Positions 25,223 through 36,725 of a stretch of 46,139 bases of DNA are shown piece after piece. The stretch's first letter is position 1; every line of letters starts with the position of its first letter. The stretch is from Massilia sp. (lineage in GTDB: Bacteria; Pseudomonadota; Gammaproteobacteria; Burkholderiales; Burkholderiaceae_D): assembly GCA_025359245.1 (NCBI GenBank), contig JANYGW010000076.1, forward strand, positions 1 to 46,139, in the 5' to 3' direction. The position numbers and the translations under genes are program-made. The notes under the pieces are model-generated. The model was not told where the DNA came from. It saw only the letters and a program-made list of their open reading frames with translations, and searched no databases.

Positions 25223-26683
25223 TTAGCCGGCGAGTTTCTTTTTCAGCAGCTCGGTCAGCTGGGCCGGGTTGGCCTTGCCTTTCGACGCTTTCATCGCCTG
25301 GCCGATCAGCGCGTTGATCGCCGCCTCCTTGCCGGCCCGGTATTGTTCGACCGATTTCTCGTTGGCCGCCAGTACCTCGTCGACGATTTTTTCCAGCGCG
25401 CCGCTGTCCGAAATCTGGCGCAGGCCTTTCTGGTCGATGATCTGGTCGGCAATGTGCTCGTCCGTCGACTTGGCTTCCCACATCGCCGCGAATACTTCCT
25501 TGGCGATCTTGTTGGAAATCGTGCCGTCGGCGATGCGCTTGAGCAGCAGCGCCAGTTGCGACGCTTCGACCGGCGAGTTGGCAATGTCGACGTTTTCGCG
25601 GTTCAGCGTCGAGGCCACGTCGCCCATCAGCCAGTTGGCCGCGGCCTTGGCGTTTTCCTTGCCCGCCTTCGCCACCACCGCTTCAAAGTAGCCGGCCATC
25701 TGCTTGGACGACGTCATGATCAGGCTGTCGTATTCGGGCAGCGCATAGTCGCTGGCAAAGCGCGTGCGCATCGCGGCCGGCAGCTCCGGCATTTCGGACT
25801 TCACGCGCGCGATCCAGTCTTCCGAAATCATCAGCGGCGGCAAATCCGGATCGGGGAAGTAGCGGTAGTCCTGCGCGTCTTCCTTGCTGCGCATCGCGCG
25901 CGTTTCCTTCTTGTCCGGATCGTACAGGCGCGTCGCCTGCTGTACCTTGCCGCCGTCTTCGATCAGCTCGATCTGGCGCGCTACTTCGACGTGCACCGCC
26001 TCTTCAATAAACCGGAACGAGTTCAGGTTCTTGATCTCGCAGCGCGTGCCGAATTCCTTCTGGCCCAGCGGGCGCACCGAGACGTTGATGTCGCAGCGGA
26101 ACGAGCCTTCCATCATATTGCCGTCGCACACGCCCAGCCACACCACCAGCGCGTGCAGCGCCTTGCAGTAGGCGACCGCTTCGGCCGCGCTGCGCATCTC
26201 CGGCTCGGAGACGATTTCCAGCAGCGGCGTGCCGGCCCGGTTCAAGTCGATCCCGGTCATGCCGGCATAGTCTTCGTGCAGCGACTTGCCGGCGTCTTCT
26301 TCGAGGTGGGCGCGGGTCAGGTTGACAGTGCGCGTTTCGAATTTGCCGTCCTTCTCGACGCCGAACGTGACCTGGCCGCCGATCACCACCGGATCGGCGA
26401 ACTGGCTGATCTGATAGCCCTTCGGCAGGTCCGGATAGAAGTAGTTCTTGCGCGCGAAAATCGACTCCGGCGCGATCTTCGCCCCGACCGCGAGGCCGAA
26501 GCGGATCGCGCGTTCGACCGCGCCCTTGTTCATGACCGGCAGCACGCCAGGCAGGGCCAGGTCGACCGGGCTCGCTTGGGTGTTCGGCTCGGCGCCAAAG
26601 CGGATATCGCTGCCGCTGAAAATCTTGGAGTTGGTCGTGAGTTGAACGTGGTTCTCAATACCGATGACGACTTCCCATTGCAT
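25223..26683 (-). CDS. gatB: Aspartyl/glutamyl-tRNA amidotransferase subunit B
   Basis: A 486-residue subunit that binds the mischarged tRNA and phosphorylates its Glu or Asp so that ammonia can be added. Visible are the opening [13 protein letters not shown], the zinc-less kinase-like core with [31 protein letters not shown] and the helical YqeY-like tail ending [15 protein letters not shown]. It is 19 bases after gatA in a gatC-gatA-gatB operon. Confidence 0.97.
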   Translation of the reverse strand: MQWEVVIGIENHVQLTTNSKIFSGSDIRFGAEPNTQASPVDLALPGVLPVMNKGAVERAIRFGLAVGAKIAPESIFARKNYFYPDLPKGYQISQFADPVVIGGQVTFGVEKDGKFETRTVNLTRAHLEEDAGKSLHEDYAGMTGIDLNRAGTPLLEIVSEPEMRSAAEAVAYCKALHALVVWLGVCDGNMMEGSFRCDINVSVRPLGQKEFGTRCEIKNLNSFRFIEEAVHVEVARQIELIEDGGKVQQATRLYDPDKKETRAMRSKEDAQDYRYFPDPDLPPLMISEDWIARVKSEMPELPAAMRTRFASDYALPEYDSLIMTSSKQMAGYFEAVVAKAGKENAKAAANWLMGDVASTLNRENVDIANSPVEASQLALLLKRIADGTISNKIAKEVFAAMWEAKSTDEHIADQIIDQKGLRQISDSGALEKIVDEVLAANEKSVEQYRAGKEAAINALIGQAMKASKGKANPAQLTELLKKKLAG

Positions 26684-26702
26684 ATATGTCTCTCTTCTTT
26701 TC

Positions 26703-28178
26703 TCAGATGCCCGCAGGCGCGCGCGTGTGCCAGTCGGTCACTTGCTGGTACTGGTGGGCGATGCCCAGCAGCTTCGCTTCGGCGAAATAGTTAGCAATGA
26801 TTTGCAGCCCGACGGGGCGCTTGCCGTTCTTGTCGCCCTGGCCGAAGCCGCACGGTACCGACATGCCGGGCAAGCCGGCCAGGCTGGTCGACAGCGTGAA
26901 GATGTCGGCCAGGTAGTTCGCTACCGGGTCGTCCGCCTTGGCGCCCAGGTCCCATGCCACCGTCGGCGCCACCGGCCCCATGATGACGTCGCAGGTGGTG
27001 CCCAGCACGGCCTTGAAGTCGTCGGCGATCAGGCGCCGGATCTTTTGCGCCTGGATGTAGTAGGCGTCGTAGTAGCCGTGGCACAGCACGTAGGTGCCGA
27101 CCATGATGCGGCGCTGGACTTCGCGCCCGAAGCCTTCGGCGCGGCTCTTCTTGTACATCTCGGTCAGGTTGCTGTACTGGGCCGCGCGGTGGCCGTAGCG
27201 CACGCCGTCAAAGCGCGACAAATTCGACGACGCTTCGGCCGGCGCGATGATGTAGTAGACGGGGATCGACAGCTTTGTATTCGGCAGCGAGATGTCGACC
27301 AGCGTCGCGCCCAGCTTGACGAATTCGTCCAGCGCGGCGCGCACCGCCTGCTCGACGTCGGCCGCCAGGCCGGCGCCGAAATACTCTTTCGGCAGGCCGA
27401 TGCGCAGGCCCTTGAGCGGCGTGTTCAGCTCGCGCGTGAAGTCTTCGCGCACATTGCCTTGTTCGGCCGTCAGGCTGGTCGAGTCGCGTTCGTCGAAGCC
27501 GATCATTTCGTTGAGCAGCAGCGCGCAGTCTTCGGCCGTCTGCGCCATCGGGCCGCCCTGGTCGAGCGACGAGGCGAACGCGATCATGCCGAAGCGCGAT
27601 ACGCGCCCGTAAGTCGGCTTGATGCCGGTCACGCCGCAGAACGAGGCCGGCTGGCGGATCGAGCCGCCGGTGTCGGTGGCGGTGGCGGCCGGCGCCAGGC
27701 GCGCGGCGATCGCGGCGGCCGAGCCGCCCGAGGAGCCGCCCGGCACGGCCAGCGTGTCCCACGGGTTCTTCACCGGTCCGAAGGCCGAGTTTTCGTTCGA
27801 CGAGCCCATCGCGAATTCGTCGCAATTGAGCTTGCCCAGCGTGACCATGCCGGCCTGGCCGAACCGGTCGACCACGGTGGCGTTGAACGGGCTGGTGTAG
27901 TTGCCGAGCATCTTGGAGCCGGCCGTCGAGCGCCAGTCGCGCGTGACGAAGATGTCCTTGTGGGCGATCGGGATGCCGGTCAGCGGGCCGGCGCTGCCGG
28001 CCGCCAGGCGCGCGTCGGCCGCGCCGGCCTGCGCCAGCGACAGCGCGCTGTCGATGTGCAAAAAGGCGTTCAGGTCGCTGGCCTGGGCGCGCTGCAGGAA
28101 GTGGGCGGTCAGTTCGGTGCTCGACACCTGCTTCGAATGGAGCAGCGCGGACAGCTGTTTGATGGTTTTGGTATGCAT
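26703..28178 (-). CDS. gatA: Aspartyl/glutamyl-tRNA amidotransferase subunit A
   Basis: A 491-residue amidase-signature enzyme that frees ammonia from glutamine for transamidation. The catalytic Lys is at about 74 (IPIAHKDIF), and the Ser pair lies in [11 protein letters not shown] (about 149) and [10 protein letters not shown] (about 173). The pattern and length are normal. Sits between gatC (25-base gap) and gatB. Confidence 0.97.
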   Translation of the reverse strand: MHTKTIKQLSALLHSKQVSSTELTAHFLQRAQASDLNAFLHIDSALSLAQAGAADARLAAGSAGPLTGIPIAHKDIFVTRDWRSTAGSKMLGNYTSPFNATVVDRFGQAGMVTLGKLNCDEFAMGSSNENSAFGPVKNPWDTLAVPGGSSGGSAAAIAARLAPAATATDTGGSIRQPASFCGVTGIKPTYGRVSRFGMIAFASSLDQGGPMAQTAEDCALLLNEMIGFDERDSTSLTAEQGNVREDFTRELNTPLKGLRIGLPKEYFGAGLAADVEQAVRAALDEFVKLGATLVDISLPNTKLSIPVYYIIAPAEASSNLSRFDGVRYGHRAAQYSNLTEMYKKSRAEGFGREVQRRIMVGTYVLCHGYYDAYYIQAQKIRRLIADDFKAVLGTTCDVIMGPVAPTVAWDLGAKADDPVANYLADIFTLSTSLAGLPGMSVPCGFGQGDKNGKRPVGLQIIANYFAEAKLLGIAHQYQQVTDWHTRAPAGI

Positions 28179-28203
28179 GGGTTGATTTTCTTGGCTGCGC
28201 GGA

Positions 28204-28506
28204 TTAATCGAGCACTTGCGGCACCAGGTACAGGCCGTCCTGGGTTTTCGGGGCGACCGCCTGGTAGTCGTCGCGCCGGTTTTCCTCGGTCACGACGTCG
28301 TCGCGCAGGCGCAGGGGCAGCTTGCCCAGGACCGCCGCCAGCGGCTGCGACAGCGGCTCGACGCCGGTGGTGTCGACCGCCTGCATCTGCTCGGCGAGGG
28401 CGAAGATCAGGTTCAATTCCTTGAGCGCGGTCGCCATATGGGCGCCATCCATCTCGAGTTGGGCCAGCTTGGCGATGCGTTCTACGTCTGAAAGTGTCAG
28501 GGACAT
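28204..28506 (-). CDS. gatC: Aspartyl/glutamyl-tRNA amidotransferase subunit C
   Basis: A 100-residue small subunit that clamps GatA and GatB. Its start [18 protein letters not shown] and end [23 protein letters not shown] are family-typical. It is first in the gatCAB operon and diverges from mreB. Presence of GatCAB suggests indirect Gln-tRNA or Asn-tRNA formation; whether glutaminyl- or asparaginyl-tRNA synthetase also exists cannot be seen here. Confidence 0.95.
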   Translation of the reverse strand: MSLTLSDVERIAKLAQLEMDGAHMATALKELNLIFALAEQMQAVDTTGVEPLSQPLAAVLGKLPLRLRDDVVTEENRRDDYQAVAPKTQDGLYLVPQVLD

Positions 28507-29870
<1,364 letters not shown>

Positions 29871-29953
29871 GCAGTAACGGCTTTTGCAGTACGCGGCCGC
29901 TGCGGCGGCCGTGACGGTGACCTTGGCGCTGCGCGCCGTCATGTTTGGAATTT

Positions 29954-30958
29954 ATGCAATACAGTCCACCGCCGCTCTTCAAACAAGGTGCACCCGCTCG
30001 GGTCAAGGTGACGGTTTTCGCTTTTATTTCGATCGTCCTGCTGATGGTCGATTCGCGCGTCGGCGCGCTGGCCACCGTGCGCCAGGTCACCGGCACCATG
30101 CTCTACCCGCTCCAGATGGCCGCCCTGATGCCGCGCGATGCGCTGGCCGGCATGGGCGCCTACTTTTCGTCGCTCAACGGGCTCCAGAAAGAAGTGCGCG
30201 ACCTGAAGATCGCCCAGGTGGCATCGGCCCAGACGCTGCAGCTGGCGCAGCAGCAAATGGCCGAAAACGCCCAACTGCGCAAGCTGCTGGACGCGCGCGC
30301 CCACGTGCCGCTGCCGACCATGATGAGCGAGATCCTGTACGACGCGCGCGATTCATCGACCCGCAAGATCGTGCTTGACCGCGGCAGCCAGAGCAACGTC
30401 AAGCTGGGCCTGCCGGTGATCGACAATGCCGGCGTGGTCGGGCAGGTCACCCGCGTGTTCCCGTTCACCTCCGAAGTGACGCTGCTGACCGACAAGGAGC
30501 AGGCGATTCCGGTGCAGGTGCTGCGCAACGGCCTGCGCAGCGTCGCCTACGGGCGCGGCCAATCGGGCCTGCTCGACCTGCGTTTCGTCGCGCCCAACGC
30601 CGACATCCAGGTGGGCGACGTGCTGATCACGTCCGGCATGGACGGCGTGTATCCGGCCGGCCTGGCGGTGGCCAAGGTGATCAAGGTCGAAAACAGTGCC
30701 GCCGGCGCGTTCGGCGGCGTGCTGTGCCAGCCGCTGGCCGGGATCGACCGCAATCGCCAGTTGCTGATCCTGATGGCGCTGCCCGAGATGGCGGCGCGCC
30801 CGCCCGACGAAGTCGTCAAGCCGCTCAAGAAGGGGGCCTTGCCCAAGATGGCGCCGATCAAGGAAGATCCTGCCGCGCCGCCTGCGCCGGCCGCCGCGCC
30901 AACCGCGCCCACCGCACCTGCCGCACCTGCCGCCAAACCGAAGGAGGGTGCGCGATGA
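29954..30958 (+). CDS. mreC: Rod-shape protein MreC
   Basis: A 334-residue bitopic protein with a transmembrane segment at about residues 20-40, a coiled coil (KEVRDLKIAQVASAQTLQLAQ), two periplasmic beta-domains (DRGSQSNVKLGLPVIDNAGVVGQV) and a Pro/Ala-rich tail after about residue 285. It activates PBP2-RodA. The ATG at 29954 gives MQYSPPPLFKQG; a TTG at 29945 is in frame. It overlaps mreD by ATGA. Confidence 0.95.
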   Translation: MQYSPPPLFKQGAPARVKVTVFAFISIVLLMVDSRVGALATVRQVTGTMLYPLQMAALMPRDALAGMGAYFSSLNGLQKEVRDLKIAQVASAQTLQLAQQQMAENAQLRKLLDARAHVPLPTMMSEILYDARDSSTRKIVLDRGSQSNVKLGLPVIDNAGVVGQVTRVFPFTSEVTLLTDKEQAIPVQVLRNGLRSVAYGRGQSGLLDLRFVAPNADIQVGDVLITSGMDGVYPAGLAVAKVIKVENSAAGAFGGVLCQPLAGIDRNRQLLILMALPEMAARPPDEVVKPLKKGALPKMAPIKEDPAAPPAPAAAPTAPTAPAAPAAKPKEGAR

Positions 30959-31467
30959 GCCGTCCGCATTACATCCTGCTGCCGGTCAGCCCCCTGTTCA
31001 TCGGGATCAGCATGACCGGCGCCTTCCTGCTCAATTTGCTGCCGTGGGGGCACTTCATCGGCGCCCCCGATTTCGTCGCGCTGGTGCTGGTGTTCTGGGG
31101 TATCCATCAGCCGCGCAAGGTCGGCATCGGCCTGGCCTTTTTCATGGGCCTGCTGATGGACGTGCACGAGGCCACGCTGCTGGGTGAAAACGCGCTGGCG
31201 TATACCTTGCTGTCGTATTTCGCGATCATGATCCACCGCCGCGTGCTGTGGTTCCCGGTCCTGACCCAGGCCATCCACGTGTTCCCGCTGCTGCTGATGA
31301 CCCAGGCCATCCAGATGCTGGTGCGCTTCATCGTGTCGGGCAAATTCCCCGGCTGGCTGCATTTCATCGAGAGCGCCGTGGCCATCGCGCTGTGGCCGGT
31401 GGTGACCTGGCTGCTGCTCGCGCCCCAGCGGCGCGCGGTCGACCGCGACCACACGCGTCCGATCTGA
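30955..31467 (+). CDS. mreD: Rod-shape protein MreD
   Basis: A 170-residue membrane protein with about five hydrophobic segments; it joins MreC in the elongasome. PHYILLPVSPLFIGIS opens it and the GLLMDVHEATLLGENALAYTLL block is typical. The ATGA overlap with mreC and a GGAGGG site in the mreC tail fix the start. Confidence 0.94.
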   Translation: MSRPHYILLPVSPLFIGISMTGAFLLNLLPWGHFIGAPDFVALVLVFWGIHQPRKVGIGLAFFMGLLMDVHEATLLGENALAYTLLSYFAIMIHRRVLWFPVLTQAIHVFPLLLMTQAIQMLVRFIVSGKFPGWLHFIESAVAIALWPVVTWLLLAPQRRAVDRDHTRPI

Positions 31468-31480
31468 GGCCTGGCCCGGC

Positions 31481-33457
31481 ATGACTGAAATCAAAGACAA
31501 CGATCGCGAGATCCACCTGTTCCGCATGCGCCTGGGCGCGGTGGTGGTGTTCGTGTTCCTGTGCTTCGGTGCGCTAGTGGCGCGCCTGGTCTGGCTGCAG
31601 GTCTACAAGCACAGCGACTTCGCCGCGCTGGCCGAGGGCAACCGCATCGCGATCGTGCCGATCGTGCCGAACCGCGGCCTGATCGTCGACCGCAACGGCG
31701 TGGTCCTGGCGCGCAACTACTCGGCCTATACGCTCGAAATCACGCCCCACAAGCTGCAGGCCACGCTCGATTCGGTGATCGACCAGCTGGCCACGCTGAT
31801 CGAGATCGAGCCGAAGGACCGCAAGCGCTTTCGCACGCTGCTGGCCGAATCGAAGAACTTCGAGAGCGTGCCGCTGCGCACCCGCCTGACCGACGACGAG
31901 GTGGCGCGCTTCACCGCCCAGCGCTTCCGCTTTCCCGGCGTCGAGGTCAATGCGCGCCTGTTCCGCCAGTATCCGCACGGCGAACTGGCCTCGCACGTGC
32001 TCGGCTTCATCGGCCGCATCAACGAGAAGGAAGCCGACGAACTGGCCGACAGCCCGGACGCGACCAACTATAACGGCACCGACCATATCGGCAAGGAAGG
32101 GCTGGAAAAGAGCTACGAGAAGCTCCTGCACGGCACCACCGGCTACGAAAAGGTCATCAAGACCGCCGGCGGGCGCGCGGTCAGCACGCTGTCGCGCACC
32201 GAGGCCATTGCCGGCAGCAACCTGATCCTGTCGATCGATATCGAGCTGCAGAAGGTCATCGAGGAAGCGTTCGGCGAGTGGCGCGGCGCGCTGGTGGCGA
32301 TCGAGCCGGAAACCGGCGACGTGCTGGCCTACGTGTCCAAGCCCGGCTACGACCCCAATTTGTTCGTCGACGGGATCGATTCGCAGAGCTGGAACGAACT
32401 TAATACCTCGCTCGACAAGCCGATGGTGAACCGCCCGCTGTCGGGCGCCTACCCGCCCGGTTCGACCTTCAAGCCGTACATGGCGCTGGCCGCGCTGGAG
32501 CTGGGCAAGCGCACCACCAGCTCTGCCATCCAGGATCCGGGCTTCTTCATGCTGGGCGGGCACCGTTTCAACGATGACAAGCCGGGCGGGCACGGCACGG
32601 TCGACATGTACAAATCGATCGTCATCTCGTGCGACTCGTACTACTACCAGCTCGGACACGACCTGGGCATCGACGCCATCCACGACTTCATGAAGCCGTT
32701 CGGTTTCGGCCAGATCACCGGCATCGACCTGCTGCACGAGAAGGAGGGCGTGCTGCCGTCGCAGGAATGGAAGGCCAACCGCTTCAAGAAGAACAAGGCG
32801 ATGCAGCGCTGGGTCGGCGGCGACACCATCTCGATCAGCATCGGCAACGGCTTTAACAACTACACGCCGATGCAGATGGCGCATGCGATGGCCAACCTGG
32901 CCAACAATGGCGTGGTGATGCGCCCGCACCTGGTCAAGATCGTCGAAGACGCCGTTACCCGTGCGCGCACGCTGACCGTGGCCCACGAGAGCGCGCGCAT
33001 TCCGCTGCAGCAGGCCAACATCGACTTCGTCAAGCGCGCCATGGTCGGCGTGAACACGGAGGGCACCGGCAAGACCGCGTTCGCCAATGCCGCCTATCTG
33101 TCGGGCGGCAAGACCGGCACCGCACAGGTGGTGGGCCTGCGCGGCGGGAAGTACAACAAGAACGTGGCCGAGCGCCTGCGCGACAACGCGCTGTTCATCG
33201 GATTCGCGCCGGCCGACAAGCCGCGCATCGCCATCGCGGTGGTGGTCGAAAACGGCGGCTTCGGCGCCACCACGGCCGCGCCGATCGTGCGCAAGGCCTT
33301 CGATTTCTATCTGACCGGCAAGCGCCCGCTCGACAAGGACCGGACCAAGGTGCCGAAAGAGGACGCCGTGCTGGTGCCGCTGGAAGAGCTCAAGACCGAC
33401 GAAGCGGTCGAATCGACCCACCCGCCTGGCGGCGAGTCGCCCGGCAACAAGGACTAA
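31481..33457 (+). CDS. mrdA: Penicillin-binding protein 2 (elongasome transpeptidase)
   Basis: A 658-residue class B PBP that cross-links new peptidoglycan with RodA. One N-terminal transmembrane segment (about residues 15-38) precedes a pedestal domain and the transpeptidase domain, with SxxK motif PGSTFKP, second motif SCD in ISCDSYYYQLG and KTG in GGKTGTAQV. The C-terminal tail is Pro/Glu/Asp-rich. Starts 13 bases after mreD and ends 4 bases before rodA. Confidence 0.97.
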   Translation: MTEIKDNDREIHLFRMRLGAVVVFVFLCFGALVARLVWLQVYKHSDFAALAEGNRIAIVPIVPNRGLIVDRNGVVLARNYSAYTLEITPHKLQATLDSVIDQLATLIEIEPKDRKRFRTLLAESKNFESVPLRTRLTDDEVARFTAQRFRFPGVEVNARLFRQYPHGELASHVLGFIGRINEKEADELADSPDATNYNGTDHIGKEGLEKSYEKLLHGTTGYEKVIKTAGGRAVSTLSRTEAIAGSNLILSIDIELQKVIEEAFGEWRGALVAIEPETGDVLAYVSKPGYDPNLFVDGIDSQSWNELNTSLDKPMVNRPLSGAYPPGSTFKPYMALAALELGKRTTSSAIQDPGFFMLGGHRFNDDKPGGHGTVDMYKSIVISCDSYYYQLGHDLGIDAIHDFMKPFGFGQITGIDLLHEKEGVLPSQEWKANRFKKNKAMQRWVGGDTISISIGNGFNNYTPMQMAHAMANLANNGVVMRPHLVKIVEDAVTRARTLTVAHESARIPLQQANIDFVKRAMVGVNTEGTGKTAFANAAYLSGGKTGTAQVVGLRGGKYNKNVAERLRDNALFIGFAPADKPRIAIAVVVENGGFGATTAAPIVRKAFDFYLTGKRPLDKDRTKVPKEDAVLVPLEELKTDEAVESTHPPGGESPGNKD

Positions 33458-33461
33458 CGCC

Positions 33462-34574
33462 ATGCGCATCAATGAACGGCGCTCGCTGTGGCGCCGCGCC
33501 AAACCCTACCTGCTGGTGTTCGACGGGCCGCTGGCGCTGGTGATCTTCCTGCTGATGTGCACCGGGGTGGTTACGATGTACTCGGCCGGCATCGATTTCC
33601 CGGGCCGGGTCGAAGGCCAGATCCGCAACATGATCCTCGCGTTCATCGTGATGTGGATTGCGGCCCTGGTGCCGCCGCAGACCCTGATGCGCCTCGCCGT
33701 GCCGATCTACACGGTCGGCGTGACGCTGCTGGTGGCGGTATTCCTGTTCGGCGTGGTCAAGAAGGGCGCGCGCCGCTGGCTGCATGTCGGCACCGATGTC
33801 CAGCCTTCCGAAATCATGAAGATCGCCATGCCGCTGATGCTGGCCTGGTTCTTCCAGCAGCGCGCCAACATGCTGCGCTGGCATTCGTTCGCCATCGCGG
33901 CGGTGCTGTTGATGATCCCGGTCGGCCTGATCCAGAAGCAGCCCGACCTCGGCACCTCGCTGCTGGTGCTGGCCTCGGGCTTCTATGTGATTTTCCTGGC
34001 CGGCTTGTCGTGGAAGGCGCTGATCGGCCTGTTCGTGGCCGGCGCCGGCAGCCTGCCGATCGCCTGGTCGCTGATGCACGACTACCAGCGCGAGCGCATC
34101 ATGACACTGATCGATCCGACCAAGGACCCGCTGGGCAAGGGTTTTCACATCATCCAGTCGACCATCGCCATCGGGTCGGGCGGCATCAGCGGCAAGGGCT
34201 TCCTGAAGGGCACCCAGGCCCACCTCGAATTCATCCCGGAGCGCACCACCGACTTCATTTTCTCGGTGTTTTCCGAGGAGTTCGGCCTGATCGGCATCCT
34301 GGGCCTGATGTTCCTGTACCTGCTGCTGATTGCGCGCGGGCTGATGATCGCGTCCAACGCGCCGAATTTATTTACGCGCTTGCTGGCCGGCGCGATCACG
34401 ATGATTTTCTTTACCTACGCCTTCGTCAACATGGGCATGGTCAGCGGCATCCTGCCGGTGGTCGGCGTGCCCTTGCCGTTCATGAGCTATGGCGGCACCG
34501 CTTTTTGCACCCTGTGTCTCGGTGCGGGTATACTGATGAGCATCCAGCGACACCGGAAGCTCATACAAACCTGA
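33462..34574 (+). CDS. rodA: Rod-shape SEDS glycosyltransferase RodA
   Basis: A 370-residue SEDS-family membrane enzyme with about ten transmembrane segments that polymerises lipid II. Conserved stretches include KKGARRWL, QPSEIMKIAMPL, QPDLGTSLLV, HIIQSTIAIGSGGISGKG, FLPERTTDFIFSV-like IPERTTDFIFSV and the terminal GVPLPFMSYGGTAFC. It is the partner of the PBP2 encoded just upstream. Confidence 0.97.
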   Translation: MRINERRSLWRRAKPYLLVFDGPLALVIFLLMCTGVVTMYSAGIDFPGRVEGQIRNMILAFIVMWIAALVPPQTLMRLAVPIYTVGVTLLVAVFLFGVVKKGARRWLHVGTDVQPSEIMKIAMPLMLAWFFQQRANMLRWHSFAIAAVLLMIPVGLIQKQPDLGTSLLVLASGFYVIFLAGLSWKALIGLFVAGAGSLPIAWSLMHDYQRERIMTLIDPTKDPLGKGFHIIQSTIAIGSGGISGKGFLKGTQAHLEFIPERTTDFIFSVFSEEFGLIGILGLMFLYLLLIARGLMIASNAPNLFTRLLAGAITMIFFTYAFVNMGMVSGILPVVGVPLPFMSYGGTAFCTLCLGAGILMSIQRHRKLIQT

Positions 34575-34585
34575 AAGGAGGCGCG

Positions 34586-35647
34586 ATGACCGTGTCGAGA
34601 AAAACCACTGCGTTCATCGTTCCAACCCTGCTGGCACTGCTGCTGGGCGGCTGCGCCGACACCCCGCCGCCGGCGCGCGCGGCGCTCCATTTGCCGCCGC
34701 CGCGCACCGCTCCCGTCGTCCATGCGCCAGTGGCGGCCGAACTGCCGCCGCCGCCGCAGCTGCCGGCGGCCGGCTCCGGCCGCGGCGGTTACTACCAGGA
34801 TGACGGCCCGGGCGAGGCGCCGCCGCCCAACCTGGGCGACATTCCCGACGCCGAAGTGCGCGCCGAGCCATATTCGCGCTATGCCAACCGGCCGTATGTC
34901 GTGTTCGGGAAAACCTACACGCCGCTGCTCGACGAGCAGCCGTTCGTGCAGCGCGGCCAGGGCAGCTGGTACGGCAAAAAATTCCATGGCCAGAAAACCT
35001 CGTCGGGCGAAATCTACGATATGTACAAGATGACAGCGGCCCATCCGACGTTGCCGATTCCGTCGTTCGCGCGCGTGACCAATGTCGCCAGCGGCAAGCA
35101 GGTGATCGTGCGGATCAACGACCGCGGCCCGTTCCACGCGGGGCGCATCGTCGACCTGTCGTACACGGCGGCGGTCAAGCTCGGGCTGCTCGAGCGCGGC
35201 AGCCAGCAGGTGCAGGTCGAACGCCTGCTGCCGAACGGCGCAAGCCTGCGCATGGCAAGCGCGCGCCGCAATCCGTCCGAGGGCGAAGAGGCGCGCGGCG
35301 GCCCGCTGGCCGCGCGTGCCGAAATCAATGAACTGATCGTCGAAAACCGGGCCGAAATCAAGGCCGTCAAGGCGCTGCCGGACGACCCCGAGGCCGGCGC
35401 GGCGCCGGCCGCCGCAGGTGCCGGGTTTTATGTGCAGATGGGCGCCTTCATACGGGCCGACAAGGCCGCCGAGGTGCTGGCCCGCGTCGCTTCGCAGGGA
35501 TGGAGCGCGGCCGCGCTGGACGTGGTCAAGGCCGGCCTGCTGCACAAGGTGCTCAGCGGGCCGTTTGCCACGCGCGACCAGGCGCTCGACGCCGCGCGTG
35601 CCTTGCCCGCCGCGCTCGGGCTCAAGCCGATCGTCGTCAAACGTTAA
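34586..35647 (+). CDS. rlpA: RlpA septal/sidewall lytic transglycosylase, lipoprotein with SPOR domain
   Basis: A 353-residue outer-membrane lipoprotein (lipobox LLGGC, Cys at 23). After a Pro-rich stretch comes the double-psi beta-barrel domain with GQGSWYGKKFHG, and the residues matching the Pseudomonas aeruginosa catalytic triad are kept with identical spacing: Glu 142 (SSGEIYD), His 153 (AAHPTLP) and Asp 179 (INDRGPF). A C-terminal SPOR domain (FYVQMGAFIRADKAAEVL) targets denuded glycan. A perfect AAAGGAGG site sets the start 8 bases downstream, although the frame is open through rodA. So, unlike Escherichia coli RlpA, it is probably active. Confidence 0.93.
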   Translation: MTVSRKTTAFIVPTLLALLLGGCADTPPPARAALHLPPPRTAPVVHAPVAAELPPPPQLPAAGSGRGGYYQDDGPGEAPPPNLGDIPDAEVRAEPYSRYANRPYVVFGKTYTPLLDEQPFVQRGQGSWYGKKFHGQKTSSGEIYDMYKMTAAHPTLPIPSFARVTNVASGKQVIVRINDRGPFHAGRIVDLSYTAAVKLGLLERGSQQVQVERLLPNGASLRMASARRNPSEGEEARGGPLAARAEINELIVENRAEIKAVKALPDDPEAGAAPAAAGAGFYVQMGAFIRADKAAEVLARVASQGWSAAALDVVKAGLLHKVLSGPFATRDQALDAARALPAALGLKPIVVKR

Positions 35648-35656
35648 GGGGGGCAC

Positions 35657-36034
35657 ATGAACCTGGCACAAGCGACGGTGGGACAGTTGATGATACCGGT
35701 CGACGACTTCGACAGCGGCGTGGCCTTTTACCGCGACGTGCTCGGCTTGCCGTTCCTGTTCGCGGCGCCGCCGCAGATGGCGTTTTTCATGTGCGGCGCG
35801 GTGCGCCTGCTGGTCGGCGTGCTGCCTCCGGGACAAAGCGCGCAGCGCGGTTCGGCGATCTATTTCAGCGTGCCCGACATCCACGCGGTGCATGCGGGCC
35901 TGGTGGCCAAGGGTGTGGCATTCGCCGCAGCGCCGCACCTGGTGCAGCGCAGCGCGCAGTCCGAATTATGGCTGGCCCAGTTCACCGACCCGGATGGCAA
36001 CCAGCTGGCGCTGATGAGCGAGGTACCGCTCTAG
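35657..36034 (+). CDS. VOC-family (glyoxalase-like) protein
   Basis: A 125-residue vicinal-oxygen-chelate fold protein. Repeats of the beta-alpha-beta-beta-beta unit are seen: GQLMIPVDDFDSGVAFYRDVLGLPF and the C-terminal FTDPDGNQLALMSEVPL with its Glu metal-ligand position. The usual metal His near the start is not clearly present (GQLM in place of an H motif). Substrate unknown. It follows rlpA by 9 bases with a GGGGG ribosome site, so it is likely transcribed with that operon, then meets a SPOR gene tail to tail. Confidence 0.8.
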   Translation: MNLAQATVGQLMIPVDDFDSGVAFYRDVLGLPFLFAAPPQMAFFMCGAVRLLVGVLPPGQSAQRGSAIYFSVPDIHAVHAGLVAKGVAFAAAPHLVQRSAQSELWLAQFTDPDGNQLALMSEVPL

Positions 36035-36035
36035 C

Positions 36036-36722
36036 CTATTTGCAGCTGCGCGCGTCGAGGCCGTCGAACTTGGCGGCGATCGCCTCAAGCCGGGTCTTGA
36101 CGGCCGGCTCGATCTTGCGGAAGCGGTAGGCCAGCCGGGTCGCGGCGCTTGGGCGCCCGACCATCTTGGCGCTGTTGACACCTTGTTTCTTGAGCGCGGC
36201 CAGCAAGGTTTGCGCGGCCGCTTCCGATTTGAAAACGCCCAGCGAGATCGCCCACTTGGTGGTGCTGCTGTCGTTCATGATGAAGTAATTGCTCACGCCG
36301 AGCTCCTTCAGTTCGGCCGCCTTCTTGTCGGCCGCCTCCTTGCTGCCCAGCGGCGGAATCATCACCAGATATCTGGCGATTTCCTGCACCGTCACTTCGT
36401 CCTTCGACATCTTCTCGCCCAGCTCGAGCGGCGCCAGCAGCTTGTCGAGGCGGCGCGCCTCGCGCTCGCCGACATTGCCCACTTCGAAGCAGGCGACCAG
36501 TTCCGGTTCGGCCGCCGCTTCGGCCGGCGCCGGCACCGGCTCGGGCGCGGGCCTGGCGCTGGCGCTCGCGGCCGACAACAGCGCCAGCTTGTCGGTGTTG
36601 AGCTGCCTGGCGATGCGCGCCGGCTCGTGCTCGTTGAGCTTGCTGTTGCCGAGATAGCCCTGGGCGTTCGCGAACAAGACGGCATTGATGATCAACAGCG
36701 ACCAGAAGATAAATTTCAGCAC
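36036..36722 (-). CDS. SPOR-domain protein with N-terminal membrane anchor
   Basis: A 228-residue protein with an N-terminal transmembrane segment (FIFWSLLIINAVLFANA), a Pro/Glu-rich stretch, then a SPOR-like domain (ARYLVMIPPLGSKEAADKKAAELKELGV and KWAISLGVFKSEAAAQTLLAAL). SPOR domains bind peptidoglycan stripped of stem peptides. GTG start. It follows coaX by 3 bases and belongs to the birA-coaX-SPOR cluster common in Betaproteobacteria. Its specific role is unknown. Confidence 0.82.
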   Translation of the reverse strand: MLKFIFWSLLIINAVLFANAQGYLGNSKLNEHEPARIARQLNTDKLALLSAASASARPAPEPVPAPAEAAAEPELVACFEVGNVGEREARRLDKLLAPLELGEKMSKDEVTVQEIARYLVMIPPLGSKEAADKKAAELKELGVSNYFIMNDSSTTKWAISLGVFKSEAAAQTLLAALKKQGVNSAKMVGRPSAATRLAYRFRKIEPAVKTRLEAIAAKFDGLDARSCK

Positions 36723-36725
36723 GGG

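Noticed and set aside
26664-28424. 586-residue plus-strand open frame opposite gatA
   Set aside because: Shadow of gatA with no family features.
31574-33502. 642-residue minus-strand open frame opposite mrdA
   Set aside because: Shadow of PBP2.
33488-34585. Upstream extension of the rlpA frame through rodA
   Set aside because: A different frame of rodA; rlpA has a signal peptide and a perfect ribosome site at its own ATG.
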